NCBI GenBank assembly: GCA_002104935.1
Contig: MCGT01000023.1
Coordinates: forward strand, 310,001-374,000
DNA: 64,000 bases
Origin: Hesseltinella vesiculosa
Lineage: Eukaryota; Mucoromycota; Mucoromycetes; Mucorales; Cunninghamellaceae
Direction of reading: 5' to 3'
Shown here: positions 44,459 to 54,535 of the stretch, in pieces
Layout of the letters: every line of letters starts with the position of its first letter
How positions within the stretch are numbered: the stretch's first letter is position 1
Made by a program: the position numbers and the translations under genes
The notes under the pieces: model-generated
Told to the model about the DNA's origin: nothing
Database searches by the model: none
What the model saw: the letters and a program-made list of their open reading frames with translations, nothing else

Positions 44459-45343
44459 ATGTCCACTGAAAGAGTATTCGTGGTTGGAGGAACTGGCAAC
44501 GTTGGAAAGCAGGTTGTCAAGGAGCTGGTGGCAAACAAGGTCCCGGTGACGCTGTTCGCTCGCAATCCTGACAAGGTCAAGGACATGTTTGGCGCCAGTG
44601 ACTTGGTATCAGTGGTCTCAGGTGATTATGGTGACTTGGCACCAGTCAAGCAAGGTATTCTTGGACACACGCGGTTGTTCTTGCTTTGTAGCTTCGGTGA
44701 CAGCATGGTGGCCACCAAAGGCACCATCGCTCAGTATGCTTTTGATGCGGGTGTCAAGCAAGTGGTCGATATCTCTGGCACAGCTGTAGCCTCAGCTTGG
44801 CGGTCCAACCCTCTCGGCTATATGCATTATCTGGCTGAAAAGCGCCTGGTGGAAGAGCTTCCTCGACCCAAAGGCGTGCATGTGGTGACCCTGCGTCCTG
44901 GTCGCTTCATGTCCAACACCATTACGCACGATCGCCCTTATGGCAATGTGTTGCGCGACATTGTGGCGTCTGACCACGGACAAGCCTGGATCAGTCCTGA
45001 TGACATCGGTGGTTTGGCTGCCTTGATTTTGCAGGACGACATTAGCAAGCATGGTGATGCTGTGTATGAGCTGGTTGGTGACGTTGTGACCCCTGAGCAG
45101 CGCTGTGCTCTGTTCGAAAAAGTCATTGGCCAACCGGTAACTTACCAGCGTGTCACGCCCACAGAGAACTTTGCCACACTCCAACAGCAACTGGGTAACT
45201 TCATGCCATTCTCCATTATCCTTCAGATCGCTACCTCGGTTGATGACCATGCTGCTGTGTCACTTGGACTGCCTATCCTCCTCGGAAGACAGCCCGAATC
45301 CTTGGAGGAGTTTCTTACCAAGAACAAAGTTGCTTTTCAATGA
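44459..45343 (+). CDS. NmrA-like NAD(P)-binding protein, copy 1
   Basis: A single exon encodes 294 aa. The N-terminal Rossmann motif is VFVVGGTGNVGKQVVKEL, followed by LFARNPDKVKDMFG, as in atypical short-chain dehydrogenases of the NmrA family. These bind NADP(H) and act as redox sensors, reductases or regulators; the exact role is unknown. The typical YxxxK dyad is replaced around YMHYLAEKRLVEEL, so a classical dehydrogenase reaction is uncertain. Its paralogue at 50349 has the same length and aligns along its whole length without gaps of note, including GNVGKQ, ARNP.KVK, RFMSN and the end LLGR.PE.LE.F. The interval between the two holds a minisatellite and a decayed gene, suggesting an old local duplication later pulled apart. 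Confidence 0.85.
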   Translation: MSTERVFVVGGTGNVGKQVVKELVANKVPVTLFARNPDKVKDMFGASDLVSVVSGDYGDLAPVKQGILGHTRLFLLCSFGDSMVATKGTIAQYAFDAGVKQVVDISGTAVASAWRSNPLGYMHYLAEKRLVEELPRPKGVHVVTLRPGRFMSNTITHDRPYGNVLRDIVASDHGQAWISPDDIGGLAALILQDDISKHGDAVYELVGDVVTPEQRCALFEKVIGQPVTYQRVTPTENFATLQQQLGNFMPFSIILQIATSVDDHAAVSLGLPILLGRQPESLEEFLTKNKVAFQ

Positions 45344-46203
45344 ATAAATCAGGCAAGCAGCGCTAAGCACAAGCAAATCTGAGCTGCCTCTTGCTCATTA
45401 CCACATCGTCCGAATGACCAGAGATAGTAGCCATATTTGCTTCTGACCAATGGCTAAATGCATGCCGATTTTGGGGAGGAATCGCTCGAGGTTGGATAGA
45501 GGAGAGATTTTTAGTGTGGCCAAAGTTGGCCAGCGCTCTAGAGAAAATAACGATAGGTAAAAAAGAGTGCTGCTACGCTTTTTGGTCAAATGGATCCATG
45601 TCAGCGTTTAAATGGGTGTAGAAACGGATGAATCATCCTGTTACTGAAAAGATTAAAAAGAGCGGCGATGGTGTTCCAGACAACAGTGCCGCCTTTCTCT
45701 ATTGACACCTCCGAATCTCCAGCCTGGCAAAATGGGCACCCAACTTTTCCTTACAAAAAAAAAAAAAAAAAATAGCATGCGCACCACAGCACTTTTCAGT
45801 GATTGGATTTATTTGGAATTTTGTGTGGGTGGGCAAAAGAATGAATAGCGATGGTATTAAAAAAATTAGGCTGATTGGTGTAAAAAAAAAAAAACCGAGA
45901 GAGCAAAGGTGATTCAAGTTCATGCACTTGCAAAAGATGCGTGCCGGTGTTTGTCTGGGCTTTAAGAAAAAAAGAAAAAGGAAACAGTATACATAAAACC
46001 ACTATGAGCAAGTGATTTTGTTTACGTGCAAAAAAAGAAAAGAAAAAGAGGAAAAGAAAAAAGAAGAAAGGGGCAGAGAAGGAAAAGGGTAAAATGTAGA
46101 AAAAAGAGGAAAGAATAAGAAAGAGATTGCATTATCAATTCTTAACATCGGTACCATGTACATGGCAACGATTGGAGACAATACTGGATTTAAAACGAGA
46201 CAA
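45344..46203. other. spacer between NmrA copy 1 and minisatellite
   Basis: About 860 bp with no supported gene. A tracts at 45756-45773 and 45881-45892 and a long purine-rich block (46020-46110, AAAAAGAAAAG type) stand out. The open frames here follow that composition and carry no motif. Confidence 0.5.
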
Positions 46204-46876
46204 CCCCAACAGCACCCAGCAACACCCAGCAACAGCACTCAACAGCACTCAACAACACCCAGCAACAGCACTCAACAACTCTCAACAACACTCAACAACA
46301 CTCAACAACACTCAACAACACTCAACAACACTCAACAACACTCAACAACACTCAACAACACTCAACAACACTCAACAACACTCAACAACACTCAACAACA
46401 CTCAACAACACTCAACAACACTCAACAACACTCAACAACACTCAACAACACTCAACAACTCTCAACAACACTCAACAACACTCAACAACACTCAACAACA
46501 CTCAACAACACTCAACAACACTCAACAACACTCAACAACACTCAACAACACTCAACAACACTCAACAACACTCAACAACACTCAACAACACTCAACAACA
46601 CTCAACAACACTCAACAACACTCAACAACACTCAACAACACTCAACAACACTCAACAACACTCAACAACACTCAACAACACTCAACAACACTCAACAACA
46701 CTCAACAGCACTCAACAGCACTCAACAGCACTCAACAGCACTCAACAGCACTCAACAGCACTCAACAGCACTCAACAGCACTCAACAGCACTCAACAGCA
46801 CTCAACAGCACTCAACAGCACTCAACAGCACTCAACAGCACTCAACAGCACTCAACAGCACTCAACAGCACTCAAC
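46204..46876. repeat. 10-bp minisatellite, 60 units in two homogenised blocks
   Basis: From 46271 to 46870 there are 60 head-to-tail 10-mers. The first 43 are CTCAACAACA (two of them CTCAACAACT); the last 17 are CTCAACAGCA. An irregular run of ACAGCACCCAGCAACA-like units (46204-46270) precedes it, and a partial unit ends it at 46876. The unit has no stop in any plus-strand frame, so long Ser/Thr/Leu/Asn/Gln/His frames appear; they are artefacts. The plus strand of the array has no T except in CTC (and the two CT ends) and no G outside the second block, giving a strong strand asymmetry. Confidence 0.95.
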
Positions 46877-47095
46877 GGATACGAAGTTACACTCAGCCTG
46901 GGATTGTCCAATAAAATCACTTTTCTGTTTTTGGCAAAAAAAAGGGGGGGATAGGGAAGAGAAAAGCTTACTTGCATTTTTTAACACCTTTTCCTGATAT
47001 TTCTTTCTCTTCGCCATTTCTTATAATGCCATCACACAACGTTATGCGCCTGGATAATGTCTTCATTGAACGCTTTATTGCATGTAACTGATTAA

Positions 47096-49090
47096 GTGCC
47101 CATCGCTAGCTGTAGTGATTGCAAATGTAAACGACCTCAATTGCATTTTGAAGGACGCAGATGCTGGTACCGCACTTGCATCCGCTGCCGAAACAGTGCC
47201 ACCCGCCAACGATCTCCCCCTTCTGAAGCAATGATTAACTGGGATGAGCTAGATGAATTTTATGGCCAGTTCCGTCACAACCCTGCTCTGCCTATCAATG
47301 TGCATCTTCCTGACAACCTTGTCGACTTGCCAGTTGGCGACATTGCGCGTCATTTCATTGTGCATCTCTATGAAACGTCTGGCTTTATGTTCTATTTGAA
47401 GCTTAACCATGACCCTTCAAGGCGCTCAGCTATCGCCTTTTACGCTTCCTGTACAAGCTCAAGCGAGTATTGACAACAACTTCCAGGTAAATGGGAGGAA
47501 ATTGAAAAAAAAAATCCAGTATCCGTGAATTTTCTGAACCTCCTCGTTTACTTATTGAGATTGATAAATTGCCAAAAAAAAAACGTTGACGTTTCTAACA
47601 TTTTGAACAGGCGAGACAATTGTTGAACTTGTTGCAGGCTGCTTTCCCTGTCCAGCTTGCAAGGAAGCGATCAAGACGTTTAAATCCTGCGTGACGTTCA
47701 GAAGGCATATGGCCACAGTGCATCAATTAAAGTGCAAATTTGTTTATTCCAGCAACCCCACCAACTCGACGTTTGCTTCATCAGCTCTTGCATAGACAAC
47801 ATCTGATTCATCTGATTCGTACACGCCGGAATGGTCTGTCATCGGAAGCCCAGATCCTGAAGATCACCTGTTCCATCAGAACATTGACATTTCTACCAAA
47901 TTTTACGAGTTCCAGCAAGAAGCAATCAAATCGGCGAAGAACAAATCGCTCACCGTGGAACACAACGTTCACGAAATTCTTGCTTTATCTTCGATTTTGC
48001 TTCTCGAGCGGGACAAGACCGACAAAAAGCTTCGCCAGTTCATTGACCACGACATTTGCACAAGCCTCCGCAAATCGATTCTGACGTACAATGACATCCT
48101 TGGTCACGCGTTTCCCTCAAGCATAAAGCAACTCTTGGAAGAGACCGTCAGGTCTACGGTGGCTGCAGATGCTACAGTAATAAAAAAGGCAGGGAAGAGA
48201 GAGGGAACTTGCAGTGTCTCATCTCTTTAGTGTGTAGCCGTGTTTGGCCGCTTCTCTAAGAATCATGCAGCTTATGGATGACCATAGTATGACACCCATG
48301 AATCGAATAATCTTGTCAGTCAGAAACATGTAAGGAAATAGTGCCAAAAACAAAAAAGAAAAGAATGCTCAGCTCGAAAATAGGGTGGAGCTGTTGCCCC
48401 GGGCCGTGACGGAGGAAGGACCACGCGAAGTCGAATGGATCACACGCACGTTGCAGGGCATGTTGGGCACAATGCTGGAAAACCTTGAGGAGGAAGTCAT
48501 GTTTCGCTGGTAATTCAAGGGCAAAAAAAGAAAAAAGCATAAAGCATAAAAAAAAGGAGAGAAATGGTTCTGATGTCATTTTTAAGGTCAAGCGCGATGA
48601 CCCAAAGGAAACGACAACGCGCCCCGACACATCTATCAATATCATCTGTGGACCCGAGATCGGTGATCGAGTGGGCTGTGGTGAGGCCAAGTATCAGACG
48701 AAGAATCGCAAGCTCATCCAAACGGATCTCCTGCGCGTGGCGATGCTTGCCAAGAAAGCGATCGACAGTCACCATCTACATCATTTCCTTGGATTCCTTT
48801 GTGTCGGTAAGATTGTAAATGATCCTAATTTGATATGTGATTAAACGCAATTTCATTTTCTAGGACAAAAGGCAACGTTTTCCGTGAATTTTCTGAGCCT
48901 CCTCGCTCATTTCAAGAGACGGGCGATGCAAAATGTCTTTGATGTATGCAGCCAATTTTTTCATACCGAGCAAAATCATTTCTACGTCACTTGCCCCCCT
49001 GAAGACCACACTTGTCTTGATTGCCATTGGCTCGTACTTTCAACAAAAGGCGCGTATACTTTTTTTGCGCGTGTTTTCTTTTGCAGTGGT
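47096..49090 (+). pseudogene. decayed multi-exon gene with zinc fingers and a possible PD-(D/E)xK nuclease core
   Basis: Pieces read in the same direction but not as one frame. The first 125 codons carry a Cys-rich head (CSDCKCKRPQLHF, CIRCRNS) and DIARHFIVHLYETSGFMFYLK. Around 47620-47760 a C2H2-like finger appears (CPACK..RRHMATVH). At 47955-48230 comes VEHNVHEILALSSILLLE, then near 48360-48515 EVEWITRTLQGMLGTMLENLEEE. At 48590-48810 come RPDTSINIICGPEIGDRVGCGEAKY and DLLRVAMLAKKAID, and from 48865 SVNFLSLLAHF. Plausible introns remain (48516-48588, 48808-48863). Stops separate blocks, no start ATG precedes the first block, and one segment is duplicated, so it is probably dead. Multi-copy proteins with this block order occur, as I recall, in Mucoromycota; I could not verify a family name. 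RPD..GEAK resembles a restriction-nuclease-fold core. Confidence 0.5.
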
Positions 49091-50292
49091 TGATTTTGTA
49101 AGTTATGCACTGGATAGCTTTGGCGAAGGCACTTGGCGCATTTCTCGGCGCATCAAGTAGGCCATGGAAATGGGAATGAAAAGAATGCAAAGGCAAGAAA
49201 GGAAGAAGATCTAGATTTTTAAAAACTCCAACTTCGCCTAGTTGCGTTTTCACAAGGGCCTTTGTGCTTAACAAGAAAAAAAAGTTCAGCATGAGGTGAA
49301 TAAAATCGGCGTATTACACAGCTCGTAGCCGCGAGTGGGCCGATGTAAGATTTGGCTTACGCGCAGAAACGCACAATGATGCTGAAAAAGTGACATCGCT
49401 TGGAGGCTGGCAGGGCAGCTTCGCCCATGCGCTCCACGTTTTTCAAATCCGGTTCTCCGGCCAAAAGAGAAATGAAAAAAACCAATCCCAGTTTTCAAAG
49501 CTCACCGCTTTGAGCCTAATCTCACTTTATTTTGCGCTTAAATGACCCTCCAACGTTTTTGCTTACGAGTTACCCTCCTCGTGCTATAATTCTAGGATAA
49601 ATCCGATCTAGGGTTAAATAATGGCCAGGCATGCACGTGGTGTCCCCGCCTGCCAACTGTCAACGTGGCGCTTGCTGTGTCTCTATCTCGCCGCCTTGAC
49701 ACCGTGCAACAGATCTTAAATAATGACGATGGCGGAAAATAAGGCCAATATCGGTAGATCGTCCAGCCAGCATTTACGTGATGACGCTGCTTTCCACCGC
49801 TAAATATAAAAATTAAAAAAAAACGATGTGCCAGGTAGCTGATTCAGAGTTTTACACCCATCTTGTGTTTTGATGGACAGATCAGCTCATCCGCTTGACA
49901 AGCGATGAAGAACAGGAAGCAAACGAAACAGACTCGCCTCTGCTGTCTGGTTGAGGCTGTGCACCAAGAAATCCGTTGGCTCTGGCTGTGATTCAAGTTG
50001 CAGCGCGCTCCATCTCTCCAGGTGGCGAAGGAGCTCCAATACGTGAGGAGCAAAAAGTAAATGACGCAAGTGTTGGCCTGAAAAGTCGGCTGCGACGTCG
50101 AGATCAAACAGAGGCGGTTATTCGGGTACAGATCTGAAAGAAGGTTGTTGGATTGTGGCGTGGGGGCATCGCCAAAAAAAGGCAACGAGTGATGTCGCAG
50201 GGTTCCAAAAAAGAGGGCGCAGCGTAGAAGAGAGTGAATCAAGCCGAGGTTACACATCGCAGTCGGATGTAGTTTATCCGCGTCGCTTTTTT
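49091..50292. other. spacer between the decayed gene and NmrA copy 2
   Basis: About 1.2 kb with no coding region I can support. Frames on both strands are short and lack motifs. No repeat longer than a few units and no tRNA was recognised. Confidence 0.5.
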
Positions 50293-50299
50293 TATAAAA
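50293..50299 (+). promoter_or_regulatory. TATA box of NmrA copy 2
   Basis: TATAAAA lies 50 bp upstream of the ATG of NmrA copy 2, followed by a short leader ATTATCAAAAG. Spacing fits a core promoter. Confidence 0.55.
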
Positions 50300-50348
50300 G
50301 AGGCAATGACGCGCCTCTTTTCGTTCTCTTTATTTTAATTATCAAAAG

Positions 50349-51233
50349 ATGACGTCTGAAAAAGTATTTGTTGTGGGTGGTACTGGCAACGTTGGCAAGC
50401 AAACGGTCCGAGCCTTGTTGGCGAGCAATGTGCCAGTGACTTTGTTTGCTCGTAACCCCGCCAAGGTCAAGGAACTCTTTGGCGACAGTGATCTGGTGTC
50501 TGTTGTGCAAGGTGACTTGGATGAAGATTTGACGCCCATCAAGCAAGGTATTGTTGGCCACACCCGTGCATTTTTGCTCTGCGCCCCCGAGGATATGGCA
50601 GCTACGAAAGGAACGATTGCTCAGTATGCCTTCGAAGCCGGGGTCAAGCAAATCGTCGACATCTCCTCGATCTCAGCCGGCTTTGCTTGGCGCGCCAACC
50701 TGATTGGTTATAACCACTTTTTGGCTGAAAAGCGCATGGTGGAAGAGATCCCCCGCCCCAAAGGCGCCCATGTAGTGACGCTACGCCCTAGCCGCTTCAT
50801 GTCCAACGCTATCTTGTATGACCGCCCTCATGGCAACGTGCTTCGTGATGTTGTTGCCGCCGACCAGACTCAATCCTGGATCAGTCCTAACGACATTGGT
50901 GCACTGGCTGCTCTTATCTTGCAAGACGACATCAACAAGCATGGCGACGGCGTGTATGATCTCATTGGTGACGTGGTGACGGTTGAGCAGCGAAGGGCCA
51001 TTTTTGAATCTGTGCTTGGCCAACCGATCACGTATGAACGCATCACTGCCACCGAAAAGTTTAACACGCTGAACAAATTCGTCGCGCATCTCCTGCCATT
51101 CCCTGCTATTGTGAGCCTTGCCACTCTTGTGGATGCTCCTGCCGAGCCCTCGCTCAGCTTGCCCATTCTCTTGGGTCGCGAGCCTGAAACGCTTGAGCAG
51201 TTCATCAGCAGCAACAAGGCTGCCCTGCAATAA
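50349..51233 (+). CDS. NmrA-like NAD(P)-binding protein, copy 2
   Basis: A single exon encodes 294 aa, with VFVVGGTGNVGKQTVRAL for nucleotide binding and LFARNPAKVKELFG, as in copy 1. Conserved landmarks are KQGIVGHTRAFLL, TKGTIAQYAFEAGVKQIVDIS, HFLAEKRMVEEIPRPKG, RFMSNAILYDRPHGNVLRD and LPILLGREPETLEQF. The two paralogues share most residues, with differences spread evenly, so this is an old duplication, not a recent one. Copy 2 has a clear TATA box and copy 1 does not, so they may be regulated differently. Likely a cytosolic NADP(H)-binding reductase or redox sensor; the substrate is unknown. Confidence 0.86.
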   Translation: MTSEKVFVVGGTGNVGKQTVRALLASNVPVTLFARNPAKVKELFGDSDLVSVVQGDLDEDLTPIKQGIVGHTRAFLLCAPEDMAATKGTIAQYAFEAGVKQIVDISSISAGFAWRANLIGYNHFLAEKRMVEEIPRPKGAHVVTLRPSRFMSNAILYDRPHGNVLRDVVAADQTQSWISPNDIGALAALILQDDINKHGDGVYDLIGDVVTVEQRRAIFESVLGQPITYERITATEKFNTLNKFVAHLLPFPAIVSLATLVDAPAEPSLSLPILLGREPETLEQFISSNKAALQ

Positions 51234-51337
51234 TTTGTGATTCCCTGATACTGTATCCATTCCCTAATGCCATCTAGTGAAAAATAAAATAAAAACTGGT
51301 TGTTCCTGTTCATTAAAGATTAAGAGTGGTTCGATGG

Positions 51338-54300
51338 TTAAATTTTGCGAGCGCCAATGCCAGATTTCTTCTTCTCTCGGAGCTCAGCCATGCGCTATTA
51401 AAAAAAGTCAGTTCATGCATGCCACGCGATGCTACCTTTACCTTTCGTCGTTCTTCACGTTTACGGTCCATTTCTAATTTTCGGTCCGGGTTGGTGGGCG
51501 ATGGATGGTCAGCGAGGGGAGAGGGGTGGTTGGCAGGTGTGGCTAGAGAATCTTGGTCCTGACCGAAGTTGTTGCCTGGTGTTGGGGCATGGCCTAATCT
51601 CATGCCGCTGCTGGCTGGTCGAGACGAGGCAGGCGTCATTGGAGCGCCAAAGCTGGAGATGGCGGCGGAGGGTCGGCTGGGAATGAGGGACGAGATAGGT
51701 TCTGCCTTTGTAGGTTGAGGTGAATGGCCGTTGTCCAAAGGCTCTGGAAGAAAAATGGAAAGTGTGAGTTGGCATGAACAATATTATCCAACCTGGACCT
51801 TTACCCCAGCTGTCTTCCAACTGCACCAAGTCTTCGCTTGCATTGCCCCAACCATCTTCATCCATGGATGCTGCCTTTGCAGAGGCGTCTGGAGCAAACC
51901 GGTCGGCAATGGATGATGGCCGGCTCGAGTCTAACGATGACTTGGTATCTGGGGTTGCGGCCATCTGTGGTTCAATTTCGCCAACTGGGGTGCCAAACTA
52001 GAGCGGCAAAGATGACAGGTGAGCAGACTCGATTTCACTTTTATCGTTATTACCCTGGTAATGGATGACACAGCCCAATCAGCCAGTCCTTTGGTGGCAC
52101 CGCCCAGCATGGAGGATACGCCGCCAGGGGTGGAAGGGTTGCTGCTGGCTGTGGTGGTGGGGCTTGTAGTGTCGGGTTGGTTGGTTGTAGGCGACTCCAA
52201 GGCAGTGTCTGGCATGCGATCGGCCTCGTCCTCTAGTCTTTTCATAAACACATTCATTGTTTTAAACGCCTGTGTTCTCACAGATCTATGCCGGGAAAAC
52301 AAGAGACTAAGTGACATGCTACAGGATGCAGCGTGTGCTTACTTTTCCTTGTCCAAGAGCACAGGGGCCACGCTAGGAACCACTCTTTGGCACCAGTCCA
52401 AGGGGTCATAGTATTCAGCAGTGGCAGCAAGCGCCATCAACGAGGCAATACGTGCGTGGTGGAACCCGTCACGCAACCCTCGTGTAAATGCAGGGATTAA
52501 GACTTTCTTGCGCGTCTGTAAGCAAAGGTGTGTGTTAGGTTCCCTGATGCTTGCCATGTTGCTCTTCTTACGTTGTCATTCAAGTTTTTGGCCATTTTGC
52601 CCAGGCAGATAGCAGTATTTGTACGGATGCCAGGTTCCGGGTCAACTTGCAATTTTGCCAAATACTTCAAGAGGTCGTAGTTGATAATCTTGTCGCTAAG
52701 CTGCAAGAAAGGCGGACGGTAAATAGCGTCACTTTTTTTCTTTTTTTTTTTTAATAAAAAAAAGGGGGTGTCTCTTACCTTGGGGACCAAGAGGAGAATG
52801 GCTTTGATGGTTTGCTCACGGACAAGAGGGATGGTATCGGTGAAGCCGGTGGCGACATGGGGAAAGACTTGCTGGCATACAACTTTGTCGGTAAGATGGT
52901 CGATGAACTTGGGCAAGTTTTCCAACAGGCTCACACGGATGGCGCGGTCGGGTGATGAAAACATGCGAAGGATGGGAGCCAGAAGCACTTTGTCGAAATC
53001 CTCTTCAGGCATGTGTTGGCCGATCTTCAGAATGGCGTTCAGGGCTTTGGCACCGCCTGCCCCAAATTCAAAGGCCTTGACCAATTCAGGCAGGATTTTG
53101 TAGGTGGCAAAGTCAGAGGGGATCGAGTCGACGGTGGCATCCAGCTTGCGGAAAAAGACTTCCTTTTCACGTTGGTCCTTGATGCTGATGTTTTCTAGGA
53201 AAAGGCTGATGTGGATGAAGTCGGTAGAAAAGTATCCGCCGCTACCGTTGCGAGCAATGCGCATGCCTTGATCCAAGAACGTTTCAGCATCGCCCCGATT
53301 TTGGGGGGAAGGTTGGACAAGCAAGCGGTAAGATTTAAGCATGTTGTTGGGTATGCTGCCTTGGTGTGTGAGCAGTTGATCTGGAGTATCCCAGCGACGA
53401 TTGAACACATCGTAGATCAAGCAGCCAAGTTGGTATGCATCCACAGCTGTAATAGGCAAACTAAGGTTGGCGTAAAAAAGATTCAGCAGGTTATTCACCA
53501 ACAATAGACAGAGGAAGAACCTACTCTTTGACAGCTGACCAGCTCGATTTCAGGATTTCAGGTGGAGCGTATTTTTGGGCATCGGGCACCAGTCCACCAA
53601 ATGTCTAGTGAGAAAAGTGTGTTAGGTTTCCTTTGGGCCAGCTCCGTCGGCATTTACAAAGATCATGGGGCTTTCTTCGCTCATGGAGGACAGCAGTTCC
53701 AGGCCACCCAATTTCCATTCGCCGGCTCGTGTCACGAATATGTTGCTGACACGTATGTTTCCATGCACCATGTTTCCATCGTTGTTAATGAATTTGATCG
53801 CATTCTAGCAGAAGCAGACGGCATTATTATTGGTTTATAAATCCTTTTTTGTTTGGTCTTACCGTAATTTTGTAAAGACCATACAAGGTGAGGTTGAGAT
53901 CAGGGTCTTGGTTGAGCTGAGTTGACAGTGGGTCGACTTTTTCCGTGACAAATATGATGGCTTGCTCTGTCTAAAGAGCAATGAAGATGAGTATGATGTT
54001 GCTATTTCTGCACCTGCAAGATGCGCTTACCTCCACACCGTCAATGTAAGTCAAAAGATCGGGGTGTCGTAAGGTGCGAAATCGTTTGAAGGTGTTTCTA
54101 GCCATTTGGATCTTGTCACGATGACGGGCACAGTCAAACACGAACATGGACACACTCGAATTGTCGTCCTAATTTAGAATGCACCTTAGACAGGACCAGG
54201 AATATGGAAAAGTGGCATACCTTTTTGGTCCCCTGATGAAGGGACCAGAACGGATGATCATAAAATTCGACCTTGTCGCCAAGAGTAAACGGCAAGCCAT

Positions 54301-54358
54301 TGGTATCCTTGCTTAGCAGAGAAAGGCCGCTTTTGACAAAACCAGACAAAAAGGCCAT
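51338..54358 (-). CDS. CEX1: SCYL1 / Cex1-type pseudokinase with HEAT repeats
   Basis: Twelve exons (54358-54221, 54168-54031, 53970-53863, 53804-53658, 53604-53525, 53460-52779, 52700-52572, 52515-52343, 52285-52054, 51997-51793, 51743-51442, 51394-51338) give about 796 aa. The N-terminal kinase-like domain lacks catalytic residues: the loop reads VHGNIRVSNIFV in place of HRD..N, and there is no DFG (WKLGG). It is followed by YAPPEILKSSWSAVKD and VDAYQLGCLIYDVF. HEAT repeats fill residues ~330-570 (EDFDKVLLAPILRMFSSPDRAIRVSLLENLPKFIDHL). The tail is Ser/Pro-rich, ends in a basic segment (RKREERRK) and MAELREKKKSGIGARKI, and contains SMDEDGWGNASEDLVQLEDSWG, typical of SCYL1. These proteins act in COPI traffic and tRNA export. 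Two alternative donors exist at the ends of exons 10 and 11. Confidence 0.9.
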
Positions 54359-54535
54359 TGCTTTAGTGTCAAATTGTAATAGAAAGGGTGGGGGATCTGC
54401 ACAATTAAAAAAAAAAAAGAATGGAGTAGGAAGAAAAAAAAAAAAAAGGTGGTCAAAAAGAATTCTTGGTGAGTGAAGTGCCGCGCCATACCCGCTCGTT
54501 TTTTTTTTTTCTTTGCACCTTTTCTTCCAAGATTC
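54359..54535. promoter_or_regulatory. 177-bp divergent promoter of SCYL1/CEX1 and NAE1/ULA1
   Basis: The two start codons face away from each other across 177 bp containing an A11 and an A13 run on one half and a T13 run on the other. No TATA box is seen. Poly(dA:dT) tracts of this kind keep fungal promoters nucleosome-poor. Confidence 0.5.

Noticed and set aside
46204..46876. Possible CRISPR array or telomere-like repeat
   Set aside because: Units are contiguous 10-mers without spacers and the host is eukaryotic; the unit is not a telomere repeat and the array is internal to genes on both sides.
46127..46954. Two overlapping 250-275-residue open frames of Ser/Thr/Leu/Asn/Gln/His repeats
   Set aside because: They are produced by a 10-bp repeat that lacks stops in every plus frame; there is no domain, no promoter and equal openness in several frames.
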